Positions 52,210-62,819 of a stretch of 64,000 nt of DNA are shown here, one piece after another. Both the position numbers and the translations under genes were made by a program. The notes beneath the pieces are model-generated. The model was not told where the DNA came from, did no database searches, and worked only from the letters and a program-made list of their open reading frames with translations. Where the stretch lies: assembly GCA_903832295.1 (NCBI GenBank), contig CAILAZ010000289.1, positions 99,778 through 163,777 on the forward strand. The letters run 5' to 3'. How positions within the stretch are numbered: the stretch's first letter is position 1; each line of letters starts with the position of its first letter. The stretch is from an uncultured Acidobacteriota bacterium. GTDB lineage: Bacteria; Acidobacteriota; Terriglobia; Terriglobales; Acidobacteriaceae.

Positions 52210-55200
52210 ATGAGCGAGGTAAACCGCACCACGATGACGAGCCTACGAAAGATAACCGCGAATCTGCGGATGTGCGCAGCAATCATAGCTCTCCTGACAT
52301 TCGGAGTGGGAACAGGACACGCCCTGGTCAGTCAGACCATCACCTTCGGGGCCATTGCCGGCAGGACGTACGGGGCTGCGCCTTTTGCCGTCAGCGCGAC
52401 CGCCAGTTCCGGTCTTGCGGTCACCTTCACCTCGAGTACGCCTGCGGTATGCACGGTTTCGGCTTCCACTGTGACCATCGTCGCTGCGGGCACATGCACG
52501 ATTGCGGCGAATCAGGCCGGAAATGCGACCTACAGTGCAGCTGCGGCGGTGACCCAGAGCTTCGCGGTGGCCAAGGCGGCTCTGGCGCTGAAGCCGGTGG
52601 CTAGCTGGACCTACTGCACCAGCAGCACCGCAACCAGCGCGTTTGCGGTGGGCGGTTTGGTCAATGGTGACACCACCTCGGTACTATCCGGGGGATACAC
52701 AATGAATTGGGGGACGGTGTCGTCGTACTGCACCACCGTGGGAACCTACGCCATCACGGTCGCGACGAGCACGATTGTAGCCAGTAATTACACCATCAGC
52801 TATGTAGCTGGAACCCTGACAATCGCGAAAGCGGCCCTTACGATTACCCCGGCGTTCAGCCGCGCTTATGGCATGGCGTCGGCTTCAGGCACACTACAAG
52901 TAAGCGGCTTGCTCAATGGGGAGACCCCGTCGGTATTGAGCGGCACGCAGACTGGATTCAGTTCGGCAACGACCGTAACATCGCCGGTTGGAACCTACCC
53001 GATTACCATCGTTGGCGGCACGTACACGGCAACGAACTACAGCGTAAGCTACGGCACGGGAGTTCTGACGGTTACAAAAGCTCCGCTCACGGTAACGGCG
53101 AACAGCGTCAGTCGCGCGTATGGTTCGGCCAACCCTGCACTGAGCTCAACGATCACCGGCTACATGAACAGCGAGACCTCGTCGGTGTTGAGCGGCACGG
53201 CGCCTACGTTGTCCACGACGGCAACCAACGCGTCTCCGGTTGCAACGTATCCGATCACGCTTGCAAACGGCACATACGCGGCGACGAACTATAGCATCAC
53301 CTATACCAACGGTACTTTGACGGTGACGCAAGCTCCGCTCACGGTTACGGCGGGCAGCGCCAGTCGCGTGTATGGCGCAGCCAATCCAGCCTTCAGCTCC
53401 ACGATTACTGGCTACGTTAACGGGGACACCGCGTCGGTGTTGAGCGGCGCCGCTACGCTGACCACCACGGCGACACCCACTTCCGCGGTCGCAACCTATG
53501 CCATAACACCTGCACTGGGGACGCTGGCGGCAAGCAATTACAGCTTCATTTTCGCGAATGGAACACTGACGGTGACGAAAGCAGCCCTCACGGTATCTGC
53601 AGTGAACAACCGCACCTACGGCGCCGCGAACGCACTTACTCCAACATTCACCGGCTTTGTGAACGGTGACTCCGCGACGGTGTTGAGCGGCGCTCCCGCG
53701 CTTTCCACAACGGCGACGGCGGCCTCTGCGGTGGGAAGCTATGCCATTGCGGTTAGCGGTACCTATACGGCGACGAACTACAGCATTGCCTATACGGGTG
53801 GAACCCTGACGGTCACCAAGGCCGCGCTCACACTGACTGCGGCAAGTCCCAGCCGCGTCTATGGAACGGCAAACCCTGCGCTGACTTCGTCCATCACCGG
53901 CTACATGAACGGCGACACCGCGTCCGTGTTGAGCGGCACGGCGCCCACGCTGGCAACGACGGCGGCCGCGTCGTCTCCAGCGGGCAGCTATGCAATCACG
54001 GTAACGGCCGGCACGTATGCGGCGAGCAACTACAGCATCAACTACGTGAATGGAACCCTGACGGTTACGAAAGCTCTGCTCACGGTGACCGCAAACGCCA
54101 GCCGCGCCTATGGAGCGGCGAACGCGATCAGCGCGTCGTTCAGCGGGTTCGTCAACAGTGACACCGCGTCCGTGCTGACCGGTGCCCCAACGTTGACCAC
54201 GACTGCGACGAGCGCATCTGGCATTGGAAGCTATCCAATATCGGTGGCGCAGGGGACGCTGGCGGCCAGTAACTACAGCTTCACCTGTGTGAATGGAACG
54301 CTGACGATCGCGCCAGCCGTGCTGACGGTGACGGCGAACTCCGCCAGCCGACCTTACGGAGCCGCGAACCCAGCCCTGACTGCGACGATCAGCGGATTCG
54401 CAAACGGCGAAAACTCATCGGTTGTGATCGGCTCGGAGACGCTGACAACTACGGCGACGCCTACCTCCAACGCCGGAACGTATGCCATTGCAGTGACCCA
54501 GGGCACGTTGATGGCCAGCAACTACAGTTTCACCTATGTCAATGGAATCCTTACGGTCACGAAAGCCCCGCTCACGGTGACGGCGAACAATGTCATCCGT
54601 CCACAGGGTGCGGCGAACCCGACGCTGACAACGACGATCACCGGTTACCTCAATGGTGACACTTCCTCAGCGTTAACCGGAGCGGCCCTGCTGTCCACGA
54701 CCGCGACGACGTCATCCGTGAATGGAAGCTACCCCATCACGGTGGCGGCGGGCACACTGGCGGCAGCCAACTATAGCTTCACTTGCGTCAACGGTACCCT
54801 TACTGTCGGCAAGGCGGGTCCGGTGATCACCTGGCCGGCTCCGGCGACCATCGCCTTCGGCACGGCGCTAAGCGCCACCCAGCTGAACGCGACGGCTAGC
54901 GTGGCAGGCACGTTTGTGTATTCTCCTGCGGCCGGAAGTGTTCCGACGGTTGGGGCGAAGACTCTGTCTGCAACGTTCACCCCCTCCGACAGCACCAACT
55001 ACAGCGTCGCCACGGCTACGGTTCCGCTGACGGTGGAACCAGCTCTGACGATCAGTACCAGCTCTCTCCCCTCGGGCACCATGTATAGCGCCTATAGCAC
55101 CACCACGCTCGCGGCTGCCGGAGGACAGACGCCCTATACCTGGACGGCCACTGGTCTGCCGTATGGCCTGATGTTGAGTGCCGGCGGAGCGATCACCGGA

Positions 55201-55458
55201 ATTCCATTCACGTCAGGAACCAGCAGCGTTACGGTGAAAGTCACCGATGCAGCCAACGTCAGCACGCAGGCGATTCTGAGTATCGCAATTGCGAGTTCGA
55301 CGGCTTCACCCTCCACCGGATCGGTTGCCTACACCTATGACAGCCAGGGACGCGTGACGCAGGCCCTCTACACGGTCGGCGCCAGCAAACTGCTGGTCAC
55401 CTACACCTATGACAGCGTTGGAAATCGCACGCAATGGACGACGGCGGTGCAGCAATGA
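52210..55458 (+). CDS. Secreted MBG-repeat protein ending in YD (RHS) repeats
   Basis: A 1082-residue exported protein. The signal peptide is around CAAIIALLTFGVGTGHA. An Ig-like unit is followed by about nine tandem MBG-type units of about 80 residues (e.g. KAPLTVTANSVSRAYGSANP, then a GYMNSETSSVLSG-type end), a bacterial Ig-like unit (PVITWPAPATIAFGTALSAT), a putative-Ig (He_PIG) unit (LPSGTMYSAYSTTTLAAAGG) and finally two YD/RHS repeats (YTYDSQGRVTQALY, YTYDSVGNRTQW). GAGG precedes the ATG. The RHS giant starts inside its last codons, so the two are translationally coupled and may once have been one gene. Likely cell-surface or adhesive. Confidence 0.85.
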   Translation: MSEVNRTTMTSLRKITANLRMCAAIIALLTFGVGTGHALVSQTITFGAIAGRTYGAAPFAVSATASSGLAVTFTSSTPAVCTVSASTVTIVAAGTCTIAANQAGNATYSAAAAVTQSFAVAKAALALKPVASWTYCTSSTATSAFAVGGLVNGDTTSVLSGGYTMNWGTVSSYCTTVGTYAITVATSTIVASNYTISYVAGTLTIAKAALTITPAFSRAYGMASASGTLQVSGLLNGETPSVLSGTQTGFSSATTVTSPVGTYPITIVGGTYTATNYSVSYGTGVLTVTKAPLTVTANSVSRAYGSANPALSSTITGYMNSETSSVLSGTAPTLSTTATNASPVATYPITLANGTYAATNYSITYTNGTLTVTQAPLTVTAGSASRVYGAANPAFSSTITGYVNGDTASVLSGAATLTTTATPTSAVATYAITPALGTLAASNYSFIFANGTLTVTKAALTVSAVNNRTYGAANALTPTFTGFVNGDSATVLSGAPALSTTATAASAVGSYAIAVSGTYTATNYSIAYTGGTLTVTKAALTLTAASPSRVYGTANPALTSSITGYMNGDTASVLSGTAPTLATTAAASSPAGSYAITVTAGTYAASNYSINYVNGTLTVTKALLTVTANASRAYGAANAISASFSGFVNSDTASVLTGAPTLTTTATSASGIGSYPISVAQGTLAASNYSFTCVNGTLTIAPAVLTVTANSASRPYGAANPALTATISGFANGENSSVVIGSETLTTTATPTSNAGTYAIAVTQGTLMASNYSFTYVNGILTVTKAPLTVTANNVIRPQGAANPTLTTTITGYLNGDTSSALTGAALLSTTATTSSVNGSYPITVAAGTLAAANYSFTCVNGTLTVGKAGPVITWPAPATIAFGTALSATQLNATASVAGTFVYSPAAGSVPTVGAKTLSATFTPSDSTNYSVATATVPLTVEPALTISTSSLPSGTMYSAYSTTTLAAAGGQTPYTWTATGLPYGLMLSAGGAITGIPFTSGTSSVTVKVTDAANVSTQAILSIAIASSTASPSTGSVAYTYDSQGRVTQALYTVGASKLLVTYTYDSVGNRTQWTTAVQQ
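52820..54820 (+). repeat. Tandem ~240-bp MBG repeats
   Basis: Eight consecutive units, each carrying an (A/V)LT(V/L)(T/S)A-type start and a SRxYG(A/S)AN(P/A) motif; the units are diverged but clearly of one origin. The ninth, most diverged unit is the first of the series. Confidence 0.75.
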
Positions 55459-58400
55459 AGGGCGGAGCATGGATGTTGAACGCAAAAGAGAGAGCTACGA
55501 AGAGAGAGATGATCATGTATAAGGCGATGCGCTTTGGATGGAAGTTCGTGGGTGTGCTGGTCCTTGCAGTTGCAGCCGTGTTGCTCTCAATCTCAGCCGG
55601 TGCCACACAGATTCAGTTTGAAACTCCTGCGACTCTTGCCGCATCGGGTGCGAGCACAACCCTGTTACCCACCGGAGAGGTATTGCGAACCGGAGGAGTC
55701 AGCCGGGGGATTCCCTCGGCCTCCGCGACGATCACCAATTTGCAGACTGGATCGATCACTCTCCTCAGCGCTCGTATGAATTTTGCGCGAGCCTGGCATA
55801 CCGCAACGCTGCTTCCCGATGGCGGCGTCCTTATCCTCGGAGGCTTGGGAGCCCGGAACGCTTATTTTGGCGCCGAGCGATTGATTCCGACGCAGACGTC
55901 CTTCCAAACCATCGAAAGCCCGGGGCTCATCAATCGTGCATTTCACAGCGCCACGCTTTTGACCGATGGTCGCGTGCTCATCGTTGGGGGAACCAGCGCG
56001 GACGGCAAGATGCTGGGCAGCATTCAACTGTGGGATTCCAGGACGGGACAAGTGAGCACCTTGCCCGTCAGCCTGACGACTCCTCGCAGCCGCCACACTG
56101 CCACGCTTTTGCCGGATGGCACAGTGCTGATCTGGGGTGGCGTAAACGCCATGGGAACCGCGATTCTGGATGGAGAAATCGTGGACGCCACAGCGGCCAC
56201 GGTGCGTCGACAGGCCACAATTCTCGACCCTGCCAGTGATTTCAACCCGCCGGAGTACAGGGCATCGATTCCGCAGAACGGCGCCGCTGACGTGGCAACC
56301 GACGCGCTGGTAGCCCTTCGTTTCTCCAAGCAGCTCAGAATGACTTCTGTGACCTCCAACAGTATCACCCTTAGCGGACCTGAAGGCTGGGTACCGGTGA
56401 ACCTGATTCCTGCGGAAGGCGGAATGTTGGTATTCGTCTGGCCCTCGGCGCCCTTGCAGAGCGGCACTCTCTATACGCTCTCGATTTCGACCGGACTTGC
56501 CGATATCCAGGACCAAGTGGCACCCGATGCGAGCTTTACCTTCACCACGGCCGGCTCGGCCACGTCTTCGGGACACGATCCGTCCTCCGGCTCCGGAACT
56601 GATCCAGCCAGCCCGAGTCCTACGGCTCCAACCTCGGTCGCTGACGATCCTGAATTGCAGTCGGCAGCCGCGACTCAAGCTGGCAGCGCAGCGGCACTAG
56701 CAGGGTCTTCGGTGCCTCATCCCACGTATATACGTTTGCAGGCGACTACGCCTGTCCGCTATGAGCAGTCGCGCCAGGCCCTTGCGCGCTATGCCCCGGC
56801 GAAAGTGTCCCGGCCAATGGCGTTTACCGCCGTCAACGGCACTGCGGCGGGCAGTGCAGCGCCCGAGGTCATCGCACTGGCTAACGCTCTTAACAACGAT
56901 CCGGACCTGATTTACCAGTACGTCCACGACAACATCGAATTCGATCCACTGTATGGCGAGCTGAAGGGCCCCCTGGGGACACTGCTGGATGGTCGTGGTG
57001 ACTCCTTCGACCAGTCGGCCCTCATGGTGGCTTTGCTCAATCAGGCGTCCCTTACAAACACTTCGATCTCCAATGTGAACTTCGAGCTTGGAGCGTTGAA
57101 CCTGACCAGCGCCCAGCTCCAGAGCTGGCTTGGAGTTGACGGCAGTCAGTCCGCGGCGAACTCTGTTCTCGGGTACGGAGGCATCCCGGGATATGTGAAT
57201 TCCGACGGCAGCGTGTCGAACATGGGTCACTGCTGGGTCAAGGTCAGCATCAGCGGAACGGCATATGTCTTTGACCCGGCTTTTAAAGGCCATTCCTGGA
57301 AGACGGGAGTGATCGGCAACTTCTCATCCATTACGGGATACAACCAGAGCGCCTTCCTGGCGGATGCTAATGCATCCGTGCCGGCGAGCAATGGAATCAT
57401 CATCCAAGGGCGCACCCAACTGCGGCAGGACTTGGCCACGTACGCGAGGCAACTCGCCAGTTACATCAAAAGCAATCTGCCGACGGGTGGCGTGAGCGAC
57501 GTTATTGGCGGCGGAGTGATAACGCCCGCTCCGTTCTCCAATGGTCAGACGGTCCGCCAGACGTCCCTTTCCTACCAGGGGACGGCGCCTACCGATTCTC
57601 CCAGTGTTCCCACCGGATACATCGCGACCCTATCCGTCACCTTGCCAGGCGCTACGGCGCAGGTGTTCAATTCCCCGGATATTTACGGCCAAAGGCTCTC
57701 TATTTTCTTCGATACGACTTACAAGCCGACGTTGTACTTGAACGGAGCCAGTCAGGCCGTAGGAACTGCCCAGACCAAGGGAGCGCAGGTGGGCATCACA
57801 TTCGCGGCCACCATCCCCTGGAACAGCTCCGCCAGCCATAGCCACACTCAGTACATTGCAGCCCAGTCCAGCAGCAGCGGCGGGGGCTACGTCGTAATGA
57901 ACGGCTGGGATCAGGTTGGGCGGGGAATGATCGAGAAGCATCGCAAATTGCTCACCCAGGCGATTGCCTCCGGCGCTGCCTCCAGCTCGGAACTGGTTCT
58001 CGGAGAGAGTTTGACAATGGAGGGACTTACCTGGCTGGCCGAATGTGCAGCGCAACAGCAACTCACCGACCAGCTTCTCGGCAGCAAGGTGCTTTACTAC
58101 TACGGCATCGGCATTGTGGGAGAGGCCGTGGGTACCACGATCACGAGCCCATACGTGGATTTACCGCTGAATCTGCTCGGAACGGCGTTCCGGAAGAACA
58201 CTGCGGGCGCGGCGGCAGGACTGGCCGCATTCCTGGACGCCTCGGGCATTGCAAGTTCGTTTGAGTCCACGACTCTTGAACAACTGAATGCTTCTGTGTC
58301 TGGATTTCAGGCCTCTTCAACCATCAAGCTGCTTGATCTGGCAGTGCAGCAGGGCAACACCATTTATGACATCAACAGCACGAATTGGAGCGCGATCCAG

Positions 58401-61400
58401 AACCTGATCAGATCCAATTACAACGCTAACGACCTCACAGGATCCAACGGCATCGGCACGTGGGTAGGCAATGGATTCCGGGTGATTGCGCCGAGCAACG
58501 GGAAGCTCGCAATCGGCGGCTGGACCGGAGTAGGGTTCAAAACGATCTCCAGCACCTCCTACGGCGAGATAATCTCCGGAGGCCTGAGCGGCGGCTTCGG
58601 GGGAACCAATGCGCCTGCCCCGGTTGTCGTCCAGAGCGCCCAGCAGTCTCAACCCGCCCCGAGCGCGGCGCCACTACAGGTCAACCTGGGTAGCGTTACG
58701 CCTGGGAGCATCGGGATTAAAGTGGGCGATCCTTTGGATCACATCAAGGGGTCTTATATTTATCAGTACACCGATTTGGCTGTGGGCGCGAAGCCCTTCC
58801 CTTACGGCCTGAATTTCGAACGTACCTACGACTCAGGTGCAGGCGGAACTCTTGGCCCCCTTGGCATGGGCTGGACACACAACTATGCAATCACCGCCAA
58901 GGTCGGCAGTGACGGTTTTGGGGGAATGGGGCAGAGCTCAGCGCTCGGCGCGGTCAGCGCGATTGTGGCGCTCTACATCTCCTCGGATCTGCTGAACGGA
59001 CAAACCTCCGAAGCCAATGTCCCCCTGACGAACTATGTGGCGGAAACAATCGTGAACCATTGGTTCACGGATCAGCTGACCAACAATGTTGTGAATGTCA
59101 GCCAGGGGTGGAATACCGAACAGTTCACCCTGATGGCCGATGGCAGCTATGCTCCGCCGCTTGGCACGGTCACTATACTCGATAACAACAGCGGCTATCG
59201 GTATCGTGCCAAATCGGGGATTACCCTGCAGTTCAACTCCTCCGGGCAGATTTCCTCATGGAGCAATGCCGCCGGGGCAACGGTAACTTTTAGTTATGCA
59301 GGCGGCACTCTATCCACCATTTCAAACGCCGCCACTAACCGCACGCTCACGCTCAGTTACACGAATAACCTGATATCACAGGTGCAAGACAGCGCCAGTC
59401 GCACCGTGAAATACGCTTATACCAACAACAACCTCGTATCGGTCACCGATGCGCGATCCAACAACACGAACTTCAGCTATGACACCACTGGCACCCAGGA
59501 CACCGCGGGCCACCTCACGAGCTTGTACTATCCGCTGAACCCAACCGTCGCCTACGTTACGAACTACTACGATAGCCTCGGACGGGTTTACAAACAGAAG
59601 GATGCGCTGGGAAACATCACGCTGTCGTTCTTCGCGGGATCACGCACCGAAACCGACGATCCGACCGGAACCCGCACTGTCTGGTACAACGACCCGCAGG
59701 GAAATATCCTCCAGACGATTCACGACTACGGTGTGGCTTCGAAACTCAACCAGACGGTTGTCAATACGTACGACGCGCAAAACAACTTGCTCTCCTCGAC
59801 AAACCCGGAAGGGAATGTGACGTCCTACACGTACGATTCGCTGTTCAATCCGCTGACAGTAACCACGACGCCCAAAGCAGGGTCGGGGTTGCCGGCGCGC
59901 GTGCAGAGCTTCACCTATACCGTCCCGGTGTCGTCGCTGCCGAACTTTGAGGAGCCGGCATCCACTGTCGATCCCTTGGGGAATGCAACCCAGTTTAAGT
60001 ATTCTTCCTCTACCGGCACGCTCTTGACGATTACGCGGCCGATGGCCGGCAACATCAACGTGAACCAGAGCTTCACCTATTCCAGCATCGGACTCCCCAG
60101 CACTTCTACTGATGCGGTGGGGATCGTCACCAGCTACACGTACGACGGCACCTACGCCGACCAGTTGACGCAGGTGAAGGTTGATAGCGGCGGCCTCAAC
60201 CTGACTTCGCAGTACGGATATGACAGCTACGGCGATGTGAGCTCGGTAGCCGATTCGAGCGGTAACACAACCACCAACAAGTACGACGCGCAGCGCCACC
60301 TTATCGAAGTCGATGCTCCTGTGTCAGGAGTAGTGACCAAGACTACCTACAACGCCAACGGAGATGTATGGACCGTGGCGCGGCAGGTGAGTGCAGCCGG
60401 GAGCGGTACGTGGGAGACTATAACCAATACCTACACGTATTCCGACAAGCTCGCCTCCATCATCGATCCGCTGAGTAACAAGACTAGTTTTACCTATGAT
60501 GCCGCCGACCGAGTCACCACGGTCAGTATGCCCGTGTCATCAACCCAGAGCCGCCAACGAAGCTTCAGCTACGACGCCCTGGGGCGGATGGCCCAGGTCA
60601 TCGATTCCACAGGCAGCACTCCTGCAACTCTGGAAGCGCATACCTACACCGCCAATGGGATGGAGGCGAGTTTCACCGACGCCAGCAGTCACACTACGTC
60701 GTACACCTACGATGGGTTCGATGAACTGAGCAAGATGAGCTATCCCGACGCGTCAACCGAACTCTTCGCTTATGATGCGAATGGCAATATGACCCAAAAG
60801 ACGACGCGCTCGGGGCTTACCATCGGCTTCGCTTACGATGGGCTGAACCGCGTAATCACCAAGACGCCTCAAGGTGAATCGGCGGGCAGCGTGAGCTACA
60901 GCTACGATCTCAATGGCCGCTTGACACAAGCGATTGACGGGTCGAGCGTCAATCCCTACCAGATCGCATATGACAATGTGGGGAGGCCCCTCAGTTTCAC
61001 CGATCAACAGGGGCGGACAGTACAAGTGGCGTACGACGCGGCCGGAAATCGTACCCTGCTTCGTTGGCCAACCGGTACCAACGGGGTCGGCGGTTCGTCC
61101 TATGTCAACTATCGCTATGATGCGATGAACCGCCTGACTGAGATTGACTTGAACGGGGCGACCGCTACTCCGGTAGCCAGGTATCAGTGGGATCTCCTCT
61201 CCCGGCTGAAACAGATCACCTACGGCGACAGTACGGAAGACCTCTATTCGAGTTACGACGATGGGAACAACCTGCAGGCACTAAACCAGGTGTTTGGTGG
61301 TTCAGTCTCAAACGTTACCTTCAACTATCTGTGGCAGGCTAACCACCAGCGACAGTCCACCAGCGTGACCAACAACGCGTTCCAATATGTTCCGACCGTG

Positions 61401-62714
61401 AACAGCGTCAGCTACGGCGCGGCGAACTCGACCAACGGGTACACCACCGTGGGGTCCAAGTCCATCGGTTACGATACAAACGGGAATTTGACCTCCGATG
61501 GCTACAGTACCTATACCTATGACGTCGAGAATCGGCTCATAACCGCCGCGACGGCATACAACTCAAACTATTCGTATGATCCGCTCGGACGTCGCAAACA
61601 GAAGCAGGTGAGTGGAGTTACCACTCACTTTGTAACTCTCGGCTCGGATGAGATTGCCGATTACTCCGGTACCGGTGCGGGCACCCCCGTGGCGCTCACA
61701 ATACGCGGCGTGGGCGGATTGCCCGTAGCATCTGTTCCGCTCTCCTCAGGCCTGCCGGGATCAGCAAGCTTCTATCACCACGACGCACTGGGTAGCACGG
61801 TGGCGGGCACCGTGGCGGGGACCAATGGCCCAGCAACGGTGTACACCTATAACGACTTCGGCTTGCCAGGCTCCGGAAGCGGATTGTCCTACACCTATGC
61901 CGGTTACCGCTACGACACGGAGAGCGGACTATACTACGTGGGCGCCAGGTACTACTCACCGCAACTGGGACGCTTCCTTCAAAATGATCCGATCGGCACC
62001 GCCGGGGGGGCGAACCTGTACGCTTACGTCAACAACGATCCGCTTGATCTGACCGATCCAGCCGGATTAGCTGGCGCGAGTCCGTATGTAACCAACATAA
62101 TCGGCGTCGCGGGCGGAGCAGTGAGCAAAGGTCTGAGTGACGCCCTCAATGGTACCCTGTCCCCTGCTGTGAACTACGTTGCGGCAGGCCTAAGCACTCT
62201 GTCTCCACTTCTCACCTCGAGAAATAACAACAAAATGTCCGGCCTATATACACCTCCGCGAGCCTCCAGCGGTCCCGCATCGCCCACGGGATTGACTGTT
62301 CCACCTTCTGCTGGTGCGTACCAGCTCACTGTAACTCCGAGCGTTACTGGCGTAACTGCATCCCTAACTGTGTCCCTTGGAACCGCGGATACCACGCAAT
62401 CGAGCGTGCCCCCGGGGTTGCCAGGCGCACAAAATGCATACTCCTACGGACTCTCTGCGAGCACGCCGAATCAGGCGCTGCAGACTTTGAAGTCCCAGAA
62501 CGACCGTGCGCAGGGCATAACGGCACCTGCGGCAAATCCTACGGCGGTAAAGGCAGATATCTCGGCCACGGCCGCGTCGTATGACAATTTCGGCACTCCA
62601 GCGCTGGGCACTACCTCGAGTGGATTAGTGAACGTGGTCAGTGTCGGAGGCTTCCCGAGCGCGTCGGCCGGGTCGTCTGAAACCTCAGGTGTGCAGCTGC
62701 CGACTCTCAAATGA
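55455..62714 (+). CDS. Giant RHS protein with kelch, Ig-like and transglutaminase-like modules
   Basis: About 2419 residues, exported (WKFVGVLVLAVAAVLLSISA). Modules: kelch repeats (about 40-220: HTATLLPDGGVLILGG, HSATLLTDGRVLIVGG), an SbsA/Big_5-like Ig unit (about 255-360), a transglutaminase-like fold (about 455-620) whose catalytic Cys is Ser517 (RGDSFDQSALMVALL) while His592 (MGHCWVKV) and Asp607 (FDPAF) remain, then an RHS shell from about 1090 (DPLDHIKGSYIYQYTDL, YD repeats) to the core GARYYSPQLGRFLQNDPIG near 2200. The 220-residue C-terminal tip is Ser/Thr/Pro/Gly-rich and matches no toxin I know; no immunity gene follows. The ATG overlaps the MBG gene's stop; ATG 55515 is an alternative start. 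Confidence 0.85.
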   Translation: MKGGAWMLNAKERATKREMIMYKAMRFGWKFVGVLVLAVAAVLLSISAGATQIQFETPATLAASGASTTLLPTGEVLRTGGVSRGIPSASATITNLQTGSITLLSARMNFARAWHTATLLPDGGVLILGGLGARNAYFGAERLIPTQTSFQTIESPGLINRAFHSATLLTDGRVLIVGGTSADGKMLGSIQLWDSRTGQVSTLPVSLTTPRSRHTATLLPDGTVLIWGGVNAMGTAILDGEIVDATAATVRRQATILDPASDFNPPEYRASIPQNGAADVATDALVALRFSKQLRMTSVTSNSITLSGPEGWVPVNLIPAEGGMLVFVWPSAPLQSGTLYTLSISTGLADIQDQVAPDASFTFTTAGSATSSGHDPSSGSGTDPASPSPTAPTSVADDPELQSAAATQAGSAAALAGSSVPHPTYIRLQATTPVRYEQSRQALARYAPAKVSRPMAFTAVNGTAAGSAAPEVIALANALNNDPDLIYQYVHDNIEFDPLYGELKGPLGTLLDGRGDSFDQSALMVALLNQASLTNTSISNVNFELGALNLTSAQLQSWLGVDGSQSAANSVLGYGGIPGYVNSDGSVSNMGHCWVKVSISGTAYVFDPAFKGHSWKTGVIGNFSSITGYNQSAFLADANASVPASNGIIIQGRTQLRQDLATYARQLASYIKSNLPTGGVSDVIGGGVITPAPFSNGQTVRQTSLSYQGTAPTDSPSVPTGYIATLSVTLPGATAQVFNSPDIYGQRLSIFFDTTYKPTLYLNGASQAVGTAQTKGAQVGITFAATIPWNSSASHSHTQYIAAQSSSSGGGYVVMNGWDQVGRGMIEKHRKLLTQAIASGAASSSELVLGESLTMEGLTWLAECAAQQQLTDQLLGSKVLYYYGIGIVGEAVGTTITSPYVDLPLNLLGTAFRKNTAGAAAGLAAFLDASGIASSFESTTLEQLNASVSGFQASSTIKLLDLAVQQGNTIYDINSTNWSAIQNLIRSNYNANDLTGSNGIGTWVGNGFRVIAPSNGKLAIGGWTGVGFKTISSTSYGEIISGGLSGGFGGTNAPAPVVVQSAQQSQPAPSAAPLQVNLGSVTPGSIGIKVGDPLDHIKGSYIYQYTDLAVGAKPFPYGLNFERTYDSGAGGTLGPLGMGWTHNYAITAKVGSDGFGGMGQSSALGAVSAIVALYISSDLLNGQTSEANVPLTNYVAETIVNHWFTDQLTNNVVNVSQGWNTEQFTLMADGSYAPPLGTVTILDNNSGYRYRAKSGITLQFNSSGQISSWSNAAGATVTFSYAGGTLSTISNAATNRTLTLSYTNNLISQVQDSASRTVKYAYTNNNLVSVTDARSNNTNFSYDTTGTQDTAGHLTSLYYPLNPTVAYVTNYYDSLGRVYKQKDALGNITLSFFAGSRTETDDPTGTRTVWYNDPQGNILQTIHDYGVASKLNQTVVNTYDAQNNLLSSTNPEGNVTSYTYDSLFNPLTVTTTPKAGSGLPARVQSFTYTVPVSSLPNFEEPASTVDPLGNATQFKYSSSTGTLLTITRPMAGNINVNQSFTYSSIGLPSTSTDAVGIVTSYTYDGTYADQLTQVKVDSGGLNLTSQYGYDSYGDVSSVADSSGNTTTNKYDAQRHLIEVDAPVSGVVTKTTYNANGDVWTVARQVSAAGSGTWETITNTYTYSDKLASIIDPLSNKTSFTYDAADRVTTVSMPVSSTQSRQRSFSYDALGRMAQVIDSTGSTPATLEAHTYTANGMEASFTDASSHTTSYTYDGFDELSKMSYPDASTELFAYDANGNMTQKTTRSGLTIGFAYDGLNRVITKTPQGESAGSVSYSYDLNGRLTQAIDGSSVNPYQIAYDNVGRPLSFTDQQGRTVQVAYDAAGNRTLLRWPTGTNGVGGSSYVNYRYDAMNRLTEIDLNGATATPVARYQWDLLSRLKQITYGDSTEDLYSSYDDGNNLQALNQVFGGSVSNVTFNYLWQANHQRQSTSVTNNAFQYVPTVNSVSYGAANSTNGYTTVGSKSIGYDTNGNLTSDGYSTYTYDVENRLITAATAYNSNYSYDPLGRRKQKQVSGVTTHFVTLGSDEIADYSGTGAGTPVALTIRGVGGLPVASVPLSSGLPGSASFYHHDALGSTVAGTVAGTNGPATVYTYNDFGLPGSGSGLSYTYAGYRYDTESGLYYVGARYYSPQLGRFLQNDPIGTAGGANLYAYVNNDPLDLTDPAGLAGASPYVTNIIGVAGGAVSKGLSDALNGTLSPAVNYVAAGLSTLSPLLTSRNNNKMSGLYTPPRASSGPASPTGLTVPPSAGAYQLTVTPSVTGVTASLTVSLGTADTTQSSVPPGLPGAQNAYSYGLSASTPNQALQTLKSQNDRAQGITAPAANPTAVKADISATAASYDNFGTPALGTTSSGLVNVVSVGGFPSASAGSSETSGVQLPTLK

Positions 62715-62819
62715 TCGAAGTTGTTGGCGTTCATTAACTGAAATGGAGTCGCTGTCAAGGGGGAGCGCGCTGAACAAGTCCGCTGCCCCTTCTTTCGTGC
62801 GGTTCGCCGCATCTGCGCA

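Noticed and set aside
51693..52213. Two short plus-strand frames between the CHAT and MBG genes
   Set aside because: No ribosome site and no recognisable sequence; they lie in an apparent promoter region.
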